Shown: positions 23,909 through 31,796 of the stretch, piece by piece
How positions within the stretch are numbered: position 1 is the first letter of the stretch
Layout of the letters: the number at the start of each line of letters is the position of its first letter
Source: Nitrospira sp. CG24C
GTDB taxonomy: Bacteria; Nitrospirota; Nitrospiria; Nitrospirales; Nitrospiraceae
Assembly (NCBI GenBank): GCA_002869885.2
Contig: NEWR02000004.1
Span: 1 to 54,719, forward strand
DNA: 54,719 nt
Direction: 5' to 3'
Notes under the pieces: generated by a model
Databases searched by the model: none
The model's input: the letters and a program-made list of their open reading frames with translations, nothing else
Told to the model about the DNA's origin: nothing
Translations under genes and position numbers: made by a program

Positions 23909-24430
23909 ATGACAACTCCCCTTCTCATCCCTCAATCGATCCTCGACGACATGGTGGCCCACGCTAGGGAACTCGATCCCTATGAGTGTTGTGGGCTCTT
24001 GGCCGGAATCAACGGAGCCGTTACCCATGTCTATCGGATCAAAAATATCGTAGCGCTTGAAGGAGCTGAGAAACTGTCGTCCTTCGATCCGGCAAAAGCT
24101 GCACACTTGGAACGGCTGTCGCCGACTGAACGAGCCGAGATCGCCTTCGTGATGGATATGCAGGATTTTTCCGTTGCGAAGAAGGATATTCGAAATAAAG
24201 GGCTCGACCTGCAAGTGGTCTACCACTCCCATCCCCACGACCCGGCACGCCCCTCCATCACCGATATCAAGATTGCCACCGACTACGAAGAAATCTGGCC
24301 AAAGATCAACCTACCAATCCCTGCCTACCTACTCATCTCCCTCATGGAGAAATCGAAACCGGATATTCGCGGATACTGGATCAAGGGTGGGATGGTCACG
24401 CAAGCGCACATCACAGCTACAGGCTTGTGA
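23909..24430 (+). CDS. mec: JAMM/MPN+ metalloprotease (Mec+-like)
   Basis: A zinc peptidase of the JAMM family with the glutamate in YECCGLL (Glu26) and the metal ligands in HSHPHDPARPSITD (His106, His108, Ser116, Asp119). In mycobacteria Mec+ releases cysteine from the CysO-cysteine adduct, and in QbsD/HcyD systems the enzyme trims the carrier C-terminus. Here both carriers have post-di-glycine residues, so trimming, adduct release or both are plausible. It is 173 residues, slightly longer than the minimal family. It is the last gene of the cluster. Confidence 0.9.
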   Translation: MTTPLLIPQSILDDMVAHARELDPYECCGLLAGINGAVTHVYRIKNIVALEGAEKLSSFDPAKAAHLERLSPTERAEIAFVMDMQDFSVAKKDIRNKGLDLQVVYHSHPHDPARPSITDIKIATDYEEIWPKINLPIPAYLLISLMEKSKPDIRGYWIKGGMVTQAHITATGL

Positions 24431-24543
24431 AAACGGCCCCCAACGTCGTTCTCGGCTCGTCAAAATCCTCAACGTACCCCAGAGGGTACGCCTGCGGTTT
24501 TGACTTGCCTGCGGCCTTGTTGGCTGACCGTTTTGACAAGCCT
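24422..24543. repeat. Element C-related repeat, copy 2
   Basis: The ends GGCTTGTGAAAACGG and CCGTTTTGACAAGCC are inverted, and the interior AACGTACCCCAGAGGGTACG matches 20119-20286. It starts in the last codons of the JAMM gene. Confidence 0.7.
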
Positions 24544-24663
24544 GCGGAAGATTACTCCTGTTGTGTATGTATAATGACCTTCAATGTTCTCGCATACCAA
24601 CATAGTTTCTCCGCATCCTGCTAATCACGTTCAAAACGCCACCGCGGCTCGGCACTTTCTGAA

Positions 24664-24692
24664 TTGTTTCCGCTTGGCCTTGGTGCGATAAT
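24664..24692 (+). promoter_or_regulatory. Possible promoter of the small periplasmic protein gene
   Basis: TTGTTT at 24664-24669 and GATAAT at 24687-24692 are separated by 17 bp. A short hairpin CTTTCGTAAGAAAG follows before the start codon. The -35 match is weak. Confidence 0.3.
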
Positions 24693-24729
24693 AGCTCAGG
24701 ATTTTCTTTCGTAAGAAAGAGGGCTAGTG

Positions 24730-25068
24730 ATGTCATGCATGCGTACAACTCTTCTCGCCGTTTTTTTCTGCTTCTCCCTTCTCGGTCTGATCGCGCACCC
24801 TAGCTTTGCCGAAGACAAGAGCTTCTACAGCCCCGTCATTCAAGTCGATACGGAAAATCATCGAGTCTTGATTTCCACGTTTGGGTCTGTTTTTTGGATC
24901 GATGCTCCGGACGCGGCCAAACCGCACATCGAGAAACTCCCGGTATCAGGCCTCGTGGATTTCGTCGTCGAGATGAGAGGGAACGAGCAAGCGCCCCTGC
25001 TGAAAACCTGGAAAGTAAAATCGGGTGAGACAAGCTGCAAGTACTTCGATGGGAAAACCTGCAAGTAA
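24730..25068 (+). CDS. Small secreted periplasmic protein, unknown function
   Basis: A signal peptide with a long hydrophobic core (LLAVFFCFSLLGLIAHPSFA) is followed by about 85 mature residues. They contain two late cysteines (SCKYFDGKTCK) that could form a disulfide. The start could be GTG 24727, ATG 24730 or ATG 24739, all in frame. 24730 is chosen as the first ATG after AGGG. I do not recognise a family. The gene stands alone between the sulfur cluster and a broken DUF3817 copy. Confidence 0.75.
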   Translation: MSCMRTTLLAVFFCFSLLGLIAHPSFAEDKSFYSPVIQVDTENHRVLISTFGSVFWIDAPDAAKPHIEKLPVSGLVDFVVEMRGNEQAPLLKTWKVKSGETSCKYFDGKTCK

Positions 25069-25074
25069 AGAATG

Positions 25075-25286
25075 TTCCTTCCTGATCAGCTCGCTACTGC
25101 TTCTTTCTCCCGAAGTTGTTTGTCCAACACAAATGTTCCAATCGGAATAATAGACGCAACGAAGTATTACTCCCCGCTACTCGCACAACCTCCGGCATCC
25201 CCATGAAGCACTTCATCGGCATAGCAATGAATAACAAGGTGAGAAATGAAATCCCTTCGGCTAACGTGCTATTCTAAAAACTCTTT
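25075..25286 (-). pseudogene. Truncated copy of the DUF3817 membrane-protein gene
   Basis: This stretch matches 26525-26830 nearly base for base (CTTCCTGATCAGCTCGC, AATAGACGCAACGAA, CATAGCAATGAATAACAAGG) in the same orientation. It lacks about 100 bp from the middle, joined near 25160 at CGCAACGAAG/TATTACTCC. The deletion removes the central membrane segment and breaks the frame. Together with the intact copy it brackets the cytochrome-like gene and an IS630 remnant. The remaining 25287-25583 holds a short inverted repeat (AGGGTCTGAGAAGACCCT, 25488-25505) and no gene I can support. Confidence 0.85.
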
Positions 25287-25583
25287 ATTCCTTCTTCCCC
25301 ACCACAAATAAAATCCAATAACGTGCCCCGGCTCTCTTTCTTTGCCTCGTGGACAAATCATTGGTTCCCGGAACCTTCGGCCCTCACGAACCACCCGGGC
25401 CACCGGTCGGCCCGATTCCCACGTACATTCTGAACATTGTGAGGAATATGAGTTATGATGAATCGGAGGTGAGAGACCAATGGGGTTAGGGTCTGAGAAG
25501 ACCCTGGGTCAACGAGGCCGGGATTGGGACATCCAAAGTCACAATGGCTCGAGAAGTCCATGGGCTAGAAAGGAGAGTGCGTC

Positions 25584-26165
25584 ATGATCAAGAAAAGCCT
25601 CATATTTGGAACCATATCTATACTTGTCGCGGTGTTCGCCTATTGGGGGACATCGTCTGGGGCAAAGGACTGCGGCGGAATTCCCGCAGAAAAAGTGGCC
25701 GACATGGTGCATGCCGTGATCCAGTCACACCGCACCTTTTACACCGTTCACGTCGTGGAGCGGTTGCAGGCAAAGGGCGTCGTCGTCGCCTCGGAAAATT
25801 GGCGGTCCGAAAACACACTTCCCCTTCCAGCCCAGTTCTTGAAAGAGTCAGCCCGGTTGCCAGTGAACACGTCAGCCAAGATTGGATACAAGCTCGTCAG
25901 TCTCTGGCCTATTAACAAACAGAATGGACCAAAAACCGAATTCGAGCAAAAAGGGCTTTTGGAAACCCTGCAGCATCCGGATCGTCCCTATACCGAAGTG
26001 GTCATGGACGGGCGGAACTCGTATCTCCAAGCCATGTATGCCGACATGGCTGTTTCTCAGGCCTGCATCGGCTGCCACAACGCACACCCGAACAGTCCGA
26101 AACAGAACTTCAGACAGAATGACGTGATGGGCGCAATGATTGTCACAGTTCCGCTAAGTCAGTAG
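25584..26165 (+). CDS. DUF3365/Tll0287-like monohaem c-type cytochrome
   Basis: An N-terminal hydrophobic segment (SLIFGTISILVAVFAYWG) serves as a signal or membrane anchor. The mature domain matches the DUF3365 haem-binding PAS-like fold and carries one CxxCH site, CIGCH at 161-165, followed by NAHPNSP. The protein should bind one covalent haem c in the periplasm, for sensing or electron transfer. AAGGAGAG precedes the ATG. It lies between a broken and an intact DUF3817 copy, so this segment may have been inserted or rearranged. Confidence 0.88.
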   Translation: MIKKSLIFGTISILVAVFAYWGTSSGAKDCGGIPAEKVADMVHAVIQSHRTFYTVHVVERLQAKGVVVASENWRSENTLPLPAQFLKESARLPVNTSAKIGYKLVSLWPINKQNGPKTEFEQKGLLETLQHPDRPYTEVVMDGRNSYLQAMYADMAVSQACIGCHNAHPNSPKQNFRQNDVMGAMIVTVPLSQ

Positions 26166-26169
26166 CAGT

Positions 26170-26448
26170 TTACAGATAGCGTCTTGACTTATGCCGCATA
26201 ATCTCTGCAGTGCCGAGCTGGGTTTTCTCCAGTGCTCGAAGCACGCCGTCCAAGGCGGCGAAGAACCGGTTGCGCATCGCCATACGGCGGGCCAGCTTCC
26301 AGCCTCGCTCGACGGAAGCCAGCCGTGGACTGTTCAGCGGCAGAAACAGCAGGGTGCGCGCGGTGCGATATTTTGGCTGCAATGGTTTGAGCAGAACTGC
26401 ATTGTGGTACCGGGCAATGTCTAGCACCAGCACCGGCACCGGCACCAT
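26170..26448 (-). pseudogene. IS630-family transposase remnant (C-terminal part)
   Basis: The frame encodes 92 residues resembling the end of an IS630 DDE transposase: LVLDIARYHNAVLL (canonical LDNARYH), LLFLPLNSPRLASVERGWKLARR (canonical FLPPYSPxLNPIExxW) and RNRFFAALDGVLRALE. The N-terminal two thirds are missing and several catalytic-region residues are changed, including the aspartate-proline environment. Nearby AATTAAGGGGTCTGACATTT at 26472-26491 looks like another mobile-element edge. It is inactive debris. Confidence 0.75.
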
Positions 26449-26536
26449 GCGGTCGAAAATTAAGAGGTCGAAATTAAGGGGTCTGACATTTTCTTGTTCA
26501 GAACCTTACGATCACAAAAAGAATTTTCCTTCCTGA

Positions 26537-26833
26537 TCAGCTCGCCACTGCTTCTTTCTCCCGAAGATGTTTATCCAGCACGAATGTTCCGAACGGAATA
26601 ATAGACGCAACGAATGCGTAGAGTGAAAACATGACGGACCATCGTTGTCTGAAATGTATCGCGGCCAACAGGCCGACATAGAGCACAAATAATCCTCCGT
26701 GTATTGACCCCACTACTCGCACGACCTCCGGCATTCCCATGAAGTACTTCATCGGCATAGCAACGAATAACAAGGTGAGAAATGAAGTGCCTTCGGCTAA
26801 TGCGATCATTCTAAACACTCTGATCTGGCCCAT
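26537..26833 (-). CDS. DUF3817 (YdzA-like) integral membrane protein
   Basis: A 98-residue protein with three hydrophobic helices. The family signature is visible in FRMIALAEGTSFLTLLFVAMPMKY, GSIHGGLFVLYVGLL and SVMFSLYAFVASIIPFGTFVLD. The family is widespread and of unknown function. A second, internally deleted copy lies 1.25 kb upstream at 25075-25286. Start is the ATG at 26833. Confidence 0.85.
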   Translation of the reverse strand: MGQIRVFRMIALAEGTSFLTLLFVAMPMKYFMGMPEVVRVVGSIHGGLFVLYVGLLAAIHFRQRWSVMFSLYAFVASIIPFGTFVLDKHLREKEAVAS

Positions 26834-26902
26834 ATTTCCTTTTCTTCTTTCATATCCATCAAATAAAAATTCATCAGCTTCAGCTAATATGAGACTGGAG
26901 TT

Positions 26903-27029
26903 ATGAGGATGTTCAAAAATCCCGTTCAGCGAGGCCGCAGCGAGCGAAAACCTGAGGCGTACTGTTTTAGTACGCTGAAGGTTTGAGCGAAGTGAGAACG
27001 AAGCTGGCGGGCTTTTTCAACATCCTCAT
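26903..27029. repeat. AGGATGTT element C, copy 3
   Basis: The ends ATGAGGATGTTCAAAAA and TTTTTCAACATCCTCAT are inverted. The interior has CGTACTGTTTTAGTACG as a small palindrome and GGCCGCAGCGAGCG words. Confidence 0.8.
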
Positions 27030-27031
27030 CC

Positions 27032-27238
27032 TCATTCACCGCTACCCGCCATGTCGTCGATCAAAGGCCGATTGATATCGATGCACCCGAAGCAGATGGT
27101 ATCGAAGAGGGTCTCGGCATCCGCGACAAAGTTCTTCTCGTCAGTAAGTTTATCGGCTATGACCTGGGAGTAACAGGTGTCGCAGAGCATCATCAGCCCA
27201 CGCGATACACCTACTGTTTTTCTTCCTATGCTCGCAGC
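27032..27238 (-). CDS. Small double-CxxC protein
   Basis: A 68-residue protein with two CxxC pairs (LCDTCYSQV and CFGCIDINRP) that could bind one metal ion. The frame is open to 27280, but ATG at 27238 (MAASIGRKTVG) has GGAG 5 nt upstream and follows the stop of the neighbouring gene by 11 bp. The role is unknown. The pairing with another CxxC mini-protein directly upstream suggests a joint function. Confidence 0.7.
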   Translation of the reverse strand, partial: AASIGRKTVGVSRGLMMLCDTCYSQVIADKLTDEKNFVADAETLFDTICFGCIDINRPLIDDMAGSGE

Positions 27239-27249
27239 CATAACGTCTC

Positions 27250-27444
27250 CTATACCGACCCTTTCTGCCTCGCCAGCCAAAAGTCTTCAGCTTCGAGGTC
27301 GATCCCGCAGACGGCACATTCATAGACCTTCTCGTCAGCCGGAAGCTGGATTTCCGTCCGATCGATGCGCCCACGGCAGACATGATAGAAGCGCCCGCGC
27401 GCGTCATCGTTATCCAGCGGATCACTTTCATATATCAGCACCAT
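27250..27444 (-). CDS. Small CxxC protein
   Basis: A 64-residue protein with one CxxC pair (YECAVCGIDLEAEDFWLARQ) and a further cysteine in YHVCRGRID. That makes a partial zinc knuckle that could be completed in a dimer or with its neighbour. It is acidic with no membrane segment. It is the first of two closely spaced leftward genes. I recognise no family. Confidence 0.65.
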   Translation of the reverse strand: MVLIYESDPLDNDDARGRFYHVCRGRIDRTEIQLPADEKVYECAVCGIDLEAEDFWLARQKGSV

Positions 27445-27548
27445 CGACCTAATCTCCCTTCACGTGAATCGAAGTATACCGGTGGGCAAGATCGATCCGC
27501 AACGGCTCGGCGCTCTGTCAACTGAGTAGGCGGTATGAAGACAACCTT

Positions 27549-27676
27549 GCAAGATGCTCAAAAAGCTCGTCCAGCAAGGCCGCAGCCGAAGAAAGCACCG
27601 GAGGCGTAGCCTCTGGGCTACGTTGAGGATGCTTTCGAGGTGAGAACGAAGCTGGCGGGCTTTTTCAGTATCTTGC
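27549..27676. repeat. AAGATGCT element C, copy 4
   Basis: The ends GCAAGATGCTCAAAAAGC and GCTTTTTCAGTATCTTGC are inverted. The interior GAGGCGTAGCCTCTGGGCTA and GAGAACGAAGCTGGCGGGCT match copy 3. It ends 1 bp from the ABC exporter stop. Confidence 0.8.
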
Positions 27677-27677
27677 G

Positions 27678-29402
27678 CTAGACCTGGAATTGGGCGTCAT
27701 ATAGCCGCGCATACACTCCTTCGTGCCCGATCAACGCCTCGTGCGTTCCTTCTTCGACGACTCGGCCATGGTCTACGACAATGATTCGATCGACGCCATG
27801 GATGGTGGAGAGGCGATGGGCAATGATGATGGTCGTCCGCCCTTTCGTGAGATCGTCCAACGCCTCACGAATTTTCACCTCGGTTTCCGTGTCGATATTG
27901 GACGTGGCCTCATCGAACATGACGATCGGTGGGTCCTTCAGAATCACACGAGCAATCGATACACGCTGCCGTTGTCCGACGGAGAGCTTGACGCCGCGTT
28001 CTCCAATCCAGGTATCGTACCCCTCCGGAAGCGCCATGATGAAGTCGTGTGCACGAGCCACCTTGGCCGCCGCCTCAACTTCGTCCTGCCCGGCCATAAG
28101 ATCGCCGTAGAGAATATTTTCTCTCACTGTGCCATTGAACAAGAAGGGCTCTTGCTGGACCAGCCCGATTTGGCTTCGAAGAAAGGCCAAGGGCACATCG
28201 CGAATATCGTACCCATCGATAGTGATGGCACCTTGCGTCACATCATAAAACCGCATCAACAATTTGAGTGTCGTGCTCTTTCCCGCTCCACTCGGACCAA
28301 CCAGCGCGACACGCTCTCCCGCACGAACCGATATCGTGACGTCGGTCAAGATCGTCGTATCCGTTCGATAGTGAAACCCGACGTGATGAAAGGCGACCTC
28401 TCCCCGCAATCGAGCGACCGGCACGAGCGCCTCCAGACGATCCTTGACCTCCGGAACGAGATCGAGCACCTCGAACACTCGCTCGCTCGCGGCCAATGCA
28501 TGCTGCAGCATGTGATTGACGGAGTGGATCTGATTGATCGGTACATAGAAAAGCGCAAGGTACGAGATGAACATCACGAGCTCGCCCACGGAAAGACGGT
28601 GCTGCAAGACTTCGGCTGTGCCAAACCAGAGCACCATGGCCCCGCCAAGACTCCCGATCAGCATCATGCCGGGGGAGTAGTAGGACCAGAGGTACATGGC
28701 CTTCAACGTGTCCTGCCGACAACGATCGCTCTTTCGGTCGAACCGCTCCTGCTCGTAGGGCTGGCGATTGAAACCCATCGTCTCCCGGATGCCTGCCAGC
28801 ATGTCTTGCAAGAGGGCATTCAGTTCGGCTGCCCCTTTTCGAATTGCACGATAGTGCCCATGGACGCGTTTGGTGAACAGCGCCGCTCCCACCACCAAGA
28901 AGGGAATCGGCACGAGCGCCAACAGAGCCAGTTTCCAATTGAGCATAAACAGCATGATCATGATCCCGGTCAGCGTCAGCCCGGCTGTAATGATTTCTTC
29001 GAGCCCGTCAACGAAGATGCGCTGCATGTGCTCGGTATCGTTCAAGACCCGCGACATGATCTCGCCCGTCGGACGATTCTCATAGAAGCTGATCGAGAGT
29101 CGCTGAAGCGCGGAAAATACCTGGACGTGCAGATCATGCACGACTTGCTGCTCCAGCCCGTTATTCAACCTGATCCGTATCGACCCGCACAGGTTCCGCA
29201 GCACATAGGCGGCACACAGCGCGAGAAATACCCACACGAGAAGCTCGGTCTGACCGGCCTGGATTACGTCGTCGATGATGACTTTGATCAGCCACGGAGG
29301 GATTAGCTCGAACGCAGTCGCCAGCCCGGCAAATAGAAAGGTGCCGACCACCATGGAACGGTGCGGGCTGAGGTACTGGAGCACTCGAAGCAGGGTTTTC
29401 AC
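27678..29402 (-). CDS. ABC exporter half-transporter (MsbA/MdlB-like)
   Basis: Fused transmembrane and ATPase domains (574 residues) should act as a homodimer. Six membrane helices fill about 1-320. The nucleotide-binding domain has Walker A GPSGAGKSTTL, Q-loop QQEP, signature LSVGQRQRVS (one change from LSGGQ), Walker B IVMFDEATSNID and H-loop IIAHRLSTI. The substrate may be a lipid or drug, which the sequence does not settle; MsbA-like lipid flipping is one option. It lies alone with repeats on both sides. The start is the ATG at 29402. Confidence 0.92.
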   Translation of the reverse strand: MKTLLRVLQYLSPHRSMVVGTFLFAGLATAFELIPPWLIKVIIDDVIQAGQTELLVWVFLALCAAYVLRNLCGSIRIRLNNGLEQQVVHDLHVQVFSALQRLSISFYENRPTGEIMSRVLNDTEHMQRIFVDGLEEIITAGLTLTGIMIMLFMLNWKLALLALVPIPFLVVGAALFTKRVHGHYRAIRKGAAELNALLQDMLAGIRETMGFNRQPYEQERFDRKSDRCRQDTLKAMYLWSYYSPGMMLIGSLGGAMVLWFGTAEVLQHRLSVGELVMFISYLALFYVPINQIHSVNHMLQHALAASERVFEVLDLVPEVKDRLEALVPVARLRGEVAFHHVGFHYRTDTTILTDVTISVRAGERVALVGPSGAGKSTTLKLLMRFYDVTQGAITIDGYDIRDVPLAFLRSQIGLVQQEPFLFNGTVRENILYGDLMAGQDEVEAAAKVARAHDFIMALPEGYDTWIGERGVKLSVGQRQRVSIARVILKDPPIVMFDEATSNIDTETEVKIREALDDLTKGRTTIIIAHRLSTIHGVDRIIVVDHGRVVEEGTHEALIGHEGVYARLYDAQFQV

Positions 29403-29425
29403 AAGCGCAGGATCTTCACGGCAGG

Positions 29426-29606
29426 TTAACCAGGATTATTCATGAATGCCGTCGCGAGGCGTTCGAGACCGAAGCCCGCCGGGGCTTCTCGCAAGTGAGG
29501 TCGACGCAGGCGAACGCTCAGTCCGTCGAGGAGACCGAACGAGAAAAGCCCCGCCGGGCGAGAGAATCGAACGTCGTAGCAGGTATTCATGAATGGTCCG
29601 GGTTAA
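29426..29606. repeat. 181-bp palindromic element E
   Basis: The ends TTAACCAGGATTATTCATGA and TCATGAATGGTCCGGGTTAA are inverted, and an inner repeat CCCGCCGGGGC is mirrored by GCCCCGCCGGGCG. The terminal word ATTCATGAAT resembles that of element A, so the two may be relatives. Its right edge touches the def stop codon. Confidence 0.7.
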
Positions 29607-30137
29607 TTAAATGACAGGAACGGGATCGTGTTGCCAATACTTCGCAAATTCTGGAAGCTGTGTGAGCGTGGACATATCGGTCATCCGATCCAAAAATACC
29701 TTGCCGATCAGATGATCCATTTCGTGCTGGATACAGACGGCATAGAGGTCGGTCGCTTCGATATCCAACGCTTTACCATGACGATCCAGCGCCTGAACTC
29801 TCACGACTGACGGCCTCGTCACCTTTCCCCGTAACCCATCCACGCTGAGACAGCCCTCCCAGTTTTCGACTTGTTGCGGACCATAGAAGACAATCTTGGG
29901 GTTGATGAGGACTGTTCTGGGAAATCCATCTTCCCCTTCACAACCCATCACAACCAACTGAATCGAGCGCGACGCCTGGGGGGCCGCCAAGCCGATCCCT
30001 GGCTCATCCAGCATCGTCTCAATCAGATTGTCGATGAATTGCTGCATGTCGTATGTGCGAATATCGCGAGGATCGACCTTGGCCGCAACCTGGCGCAAAA
30101 TGGGATTACCGAGCTTTGCAATCGGGAGCTTAGACAT
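29607..30137 (-). CDS. def: Peptide deformylase
   Basis: This metal hydrolase removes the N-formyl group from nascent proteins on the ribosome. All three motifs are present: GIGLAAPQ (47-54 region), EGCLS (metal cysteine 96) and QHEMDHLIG (His138, Glu139, His142), where Met replaces the more common Ile/Leu. The length of 176 residues is normal. Its stop TAA abuts repeat E. Confidence 0.96.
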   Translation of the reverse strand: MSKLPIAKLGNPILRQVAAKVDPRDIRTYDMQQFIDNLIETMLDEPGIGLAAPQASRSIQLVVMGCEGEDGFPRTVLINPKIVFYGPQQVENWEGCLSVDGLRGKVTRPSVVRVQALDRHGKALDIEATDLYAVCIQHEMDHLIGKVFLDRMTDMSTLTQLPEFAKYWQHDPVPVI

Positions 30138-30234
30138 GGACCGTACCGATCATCCTTCTATTATGCGTTATGACAAAAGGGCGAACTCTCAAAATATAAC
30201 ACAGGATTTTTCACCCTCGCAAGACGCACCGAAA

Positions 30235-30323
30235 CTGGTTGATCTGGTTTGTTTTGTTTATTTGGTTCATCTGGTTAGTTTAGGTCAACCAAACAAACGA
30301 GACAAACCAAACCAACCAAATTA
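30235..30323. repeat. G/T-A/C hairpin element B, copy 4
   Basis: The left arm CTGGTTGATCTGGTTTGTTT and right arm AACCAAACAAACGAGACAAA form a long stem. The TAA stop of the HEAT-repeat gene lies inside the right arm. Confidence 0.75.
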
Positions 30324-31151
30324 ACGAGATCGCGCGGGCCGTTTCTGACCCGACAGTTCGAAGCTATCCTTCTGGCCGTTCCACCATTCCGACCACTCGA
30401 CCGTCCACTCCTGACGGTCTTGGCTGGTCGACGTCTCCCAATCGTGAAACTCCGTTTCATGTCGAGTCAGAATCCAGAGCGACTGCACCGCTGAGAGTGC
30501 GACAAAACGTTCGGTATCGGCAATCATCCCGATCAGAACCGGTACCACAGTTTTCTCTCTGACATACCGAGCCTCGAACGCAGCCGCCTTCCGAATCGAC
30601 GAATTTTGATCTTTTGCCATCACCTCAATTGCATCCACAGCTTTGGCCCCGTCCAATCGAACCGCCACTCGCAAGGCATGTTCACGCACCCGCGGGATCT
30701 CGTTTGGTTCCTTGGCTGCTGCGACGAGGGCCGGAACCGCCGAGGCTGCCTTCAACATCGAAATCGTTTCAATGGTGTTGTAGCGAATACGCGGCCCCGG
30801 CATGGTCAAGCCTTTGACCAGCACCGGGACAGAAGGCTCGCCGAGGTGGACGAATTCTCCCATTGCCCAAAACTCTTGCGGGCCTTCCAGCAATGGCAGG
30901 AGCGCTTCCGCCCGCTGGACTTCGACGGCCGTCAACGGTTTCGTATTCTGAGGAACAGACTCAGCCGGCAGATCCTGTCCCTTTGGAACCACCTCGTAGG
31001 GCACCTGAACCGGAATGCCCCATTCTTTATCTGCCGGATCCAGTCCTATGGGCAAGCTCCAAGGTTTAGCCCACAGGGTCTGAGCCATCCCTACCGACAC
31101 AATCAAAAGGACAAATCCCCAGGAACATGAAGGTCGTTGCTGCACAGTCAT
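30321..31151 (-). CDS. Secreted HEAT-repeat protein
   Basis: A signal peptide (FVLLIVSVGMAQTLWA) is followed by about five HEAT-like helical repeats (VPVLVKGLTMPGPRIRYNTI, VPALVAAAKEPNEIPRVREH, AVDAIEVMAKDQNSSIRKAA, VPVLIGMIADTERFVALSAV). Such arrays act as protein-binding scaffolds in the periplasm. The last 40 residues are Trp- and Ser-rich. AAAGGGG precedes the ATG. The stop lies within hairpin element B. No partner is visible nearby. Confidence 0.85.
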   Translation of the reverse strand: MTVQQRPSCSWGFVLLIVSVGMAQTLWAKPWSLPIGLDPADKEWGIPVQVPYEVVPKGQDLPAESVPQNTKPLTAVEVQRAEALLPLLEGPQEFWAMGEFVHLGEPSVPVLVKGLTMPGPRIRYNTIETISMLKAASAVPALVAAAKEPNEIPRVREHALRVAVRLDGAKAVDAIEVMAKDQNSSIRKAAAFEARYVREKTVVPVLIGMIADTERFVALSAVQSLWILTRHETEFHDWETSTSQDRQEWTVEWSEWWNGQKDSFELSGQKRPARSR

Positions 31152-31379
31152 CCCCTTTCTCCCCCTTTGCTAGGATTCGTATCGCTCTCGCAGACGAATT
31201 CGTACAACAGCGGCGGGCTCACGGCTGAGGACTGAAGTGTTCGGCACTTCGAACCCAGCACTCAGAACTTCGTGTCCCGCCTATCGCGCACATTTTTTCT
31301 TGTCTCGCCCAGGTTTCACGAACGACCTATGCAGCGGGTGGGCTCGCGAGAAGAAAACGATGGCAGGCGATCAGCAAAC

Positions 31380-31667
31380 TTAGGAGTCGAGGCCTACCTT
31401 GGAATTGGAGTTACGAAGATGCTTGCGGACACGGACTTGCGCTTGGTGCTTGCGCAATAACTGTCGCCGAATGACGTCGCGATCTTCGGCCACAATGCGG
31501 ACCAATCGATCGACATCCTCCGCATGCTCACGGACCAACTCTGACAACGTCGCCATTTGGCTTTCAAGATGCTCTAGCCGCCAGATGGCATCTTTACTGC
31601 GGTCCACGGCCGGCTTCTGAGCCGCCTTCTGTTTCACCAGCGACGTGACCAGTACATCCCGCTTCAT
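31380..31667 (-). CDS. Coiled-coil protein, unknown function
   Basis: A 95-residue, strongly charged helical protein (LEHLESQMATLSELVREHAEDVDRLVRIVAEDRD) with a basic end. AAAGGAGCGAGT precedes the ATG, which supports translation. No membrane segment or cysteine occurs. It lies alone between the HEAT-repeat gene and glgC; the 228 bp between 31152 and 31379 show GAAGTG/CACTTCG short words but no gene. Confidence 0.7.
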   Translation of the reverse strand: MKRDVLVTSLVKQKAAQKPAVDRSKDAIWRLEHLESQMATLSELVREHAEDVDRLVRIVAEDRDVIRRQLLRKHQAQVRVRKHLRNSNSKVGLDS

Positions 31668-31796
31668 ACTCGCTCCTTTGCTCGAACACCCACGAATACT
31701 CCTAGGCTGACCTGCCTAGTATCATCCGAGATTCTTGCGATGTCAACGAGTCTGCTTTCTTTCTATTTCCTCAACGTCCTGCTACAATTCGCCGCA

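Noticed and set aside
27723-29306. 527-residue open frame on the plus strand opposite the ABC exporter
   Set aside because: It is a shadow of the exporter gene: the protein shows no domain, is rich in His, Arg and Gln, and the minus-strand product has complete ABC motifs.
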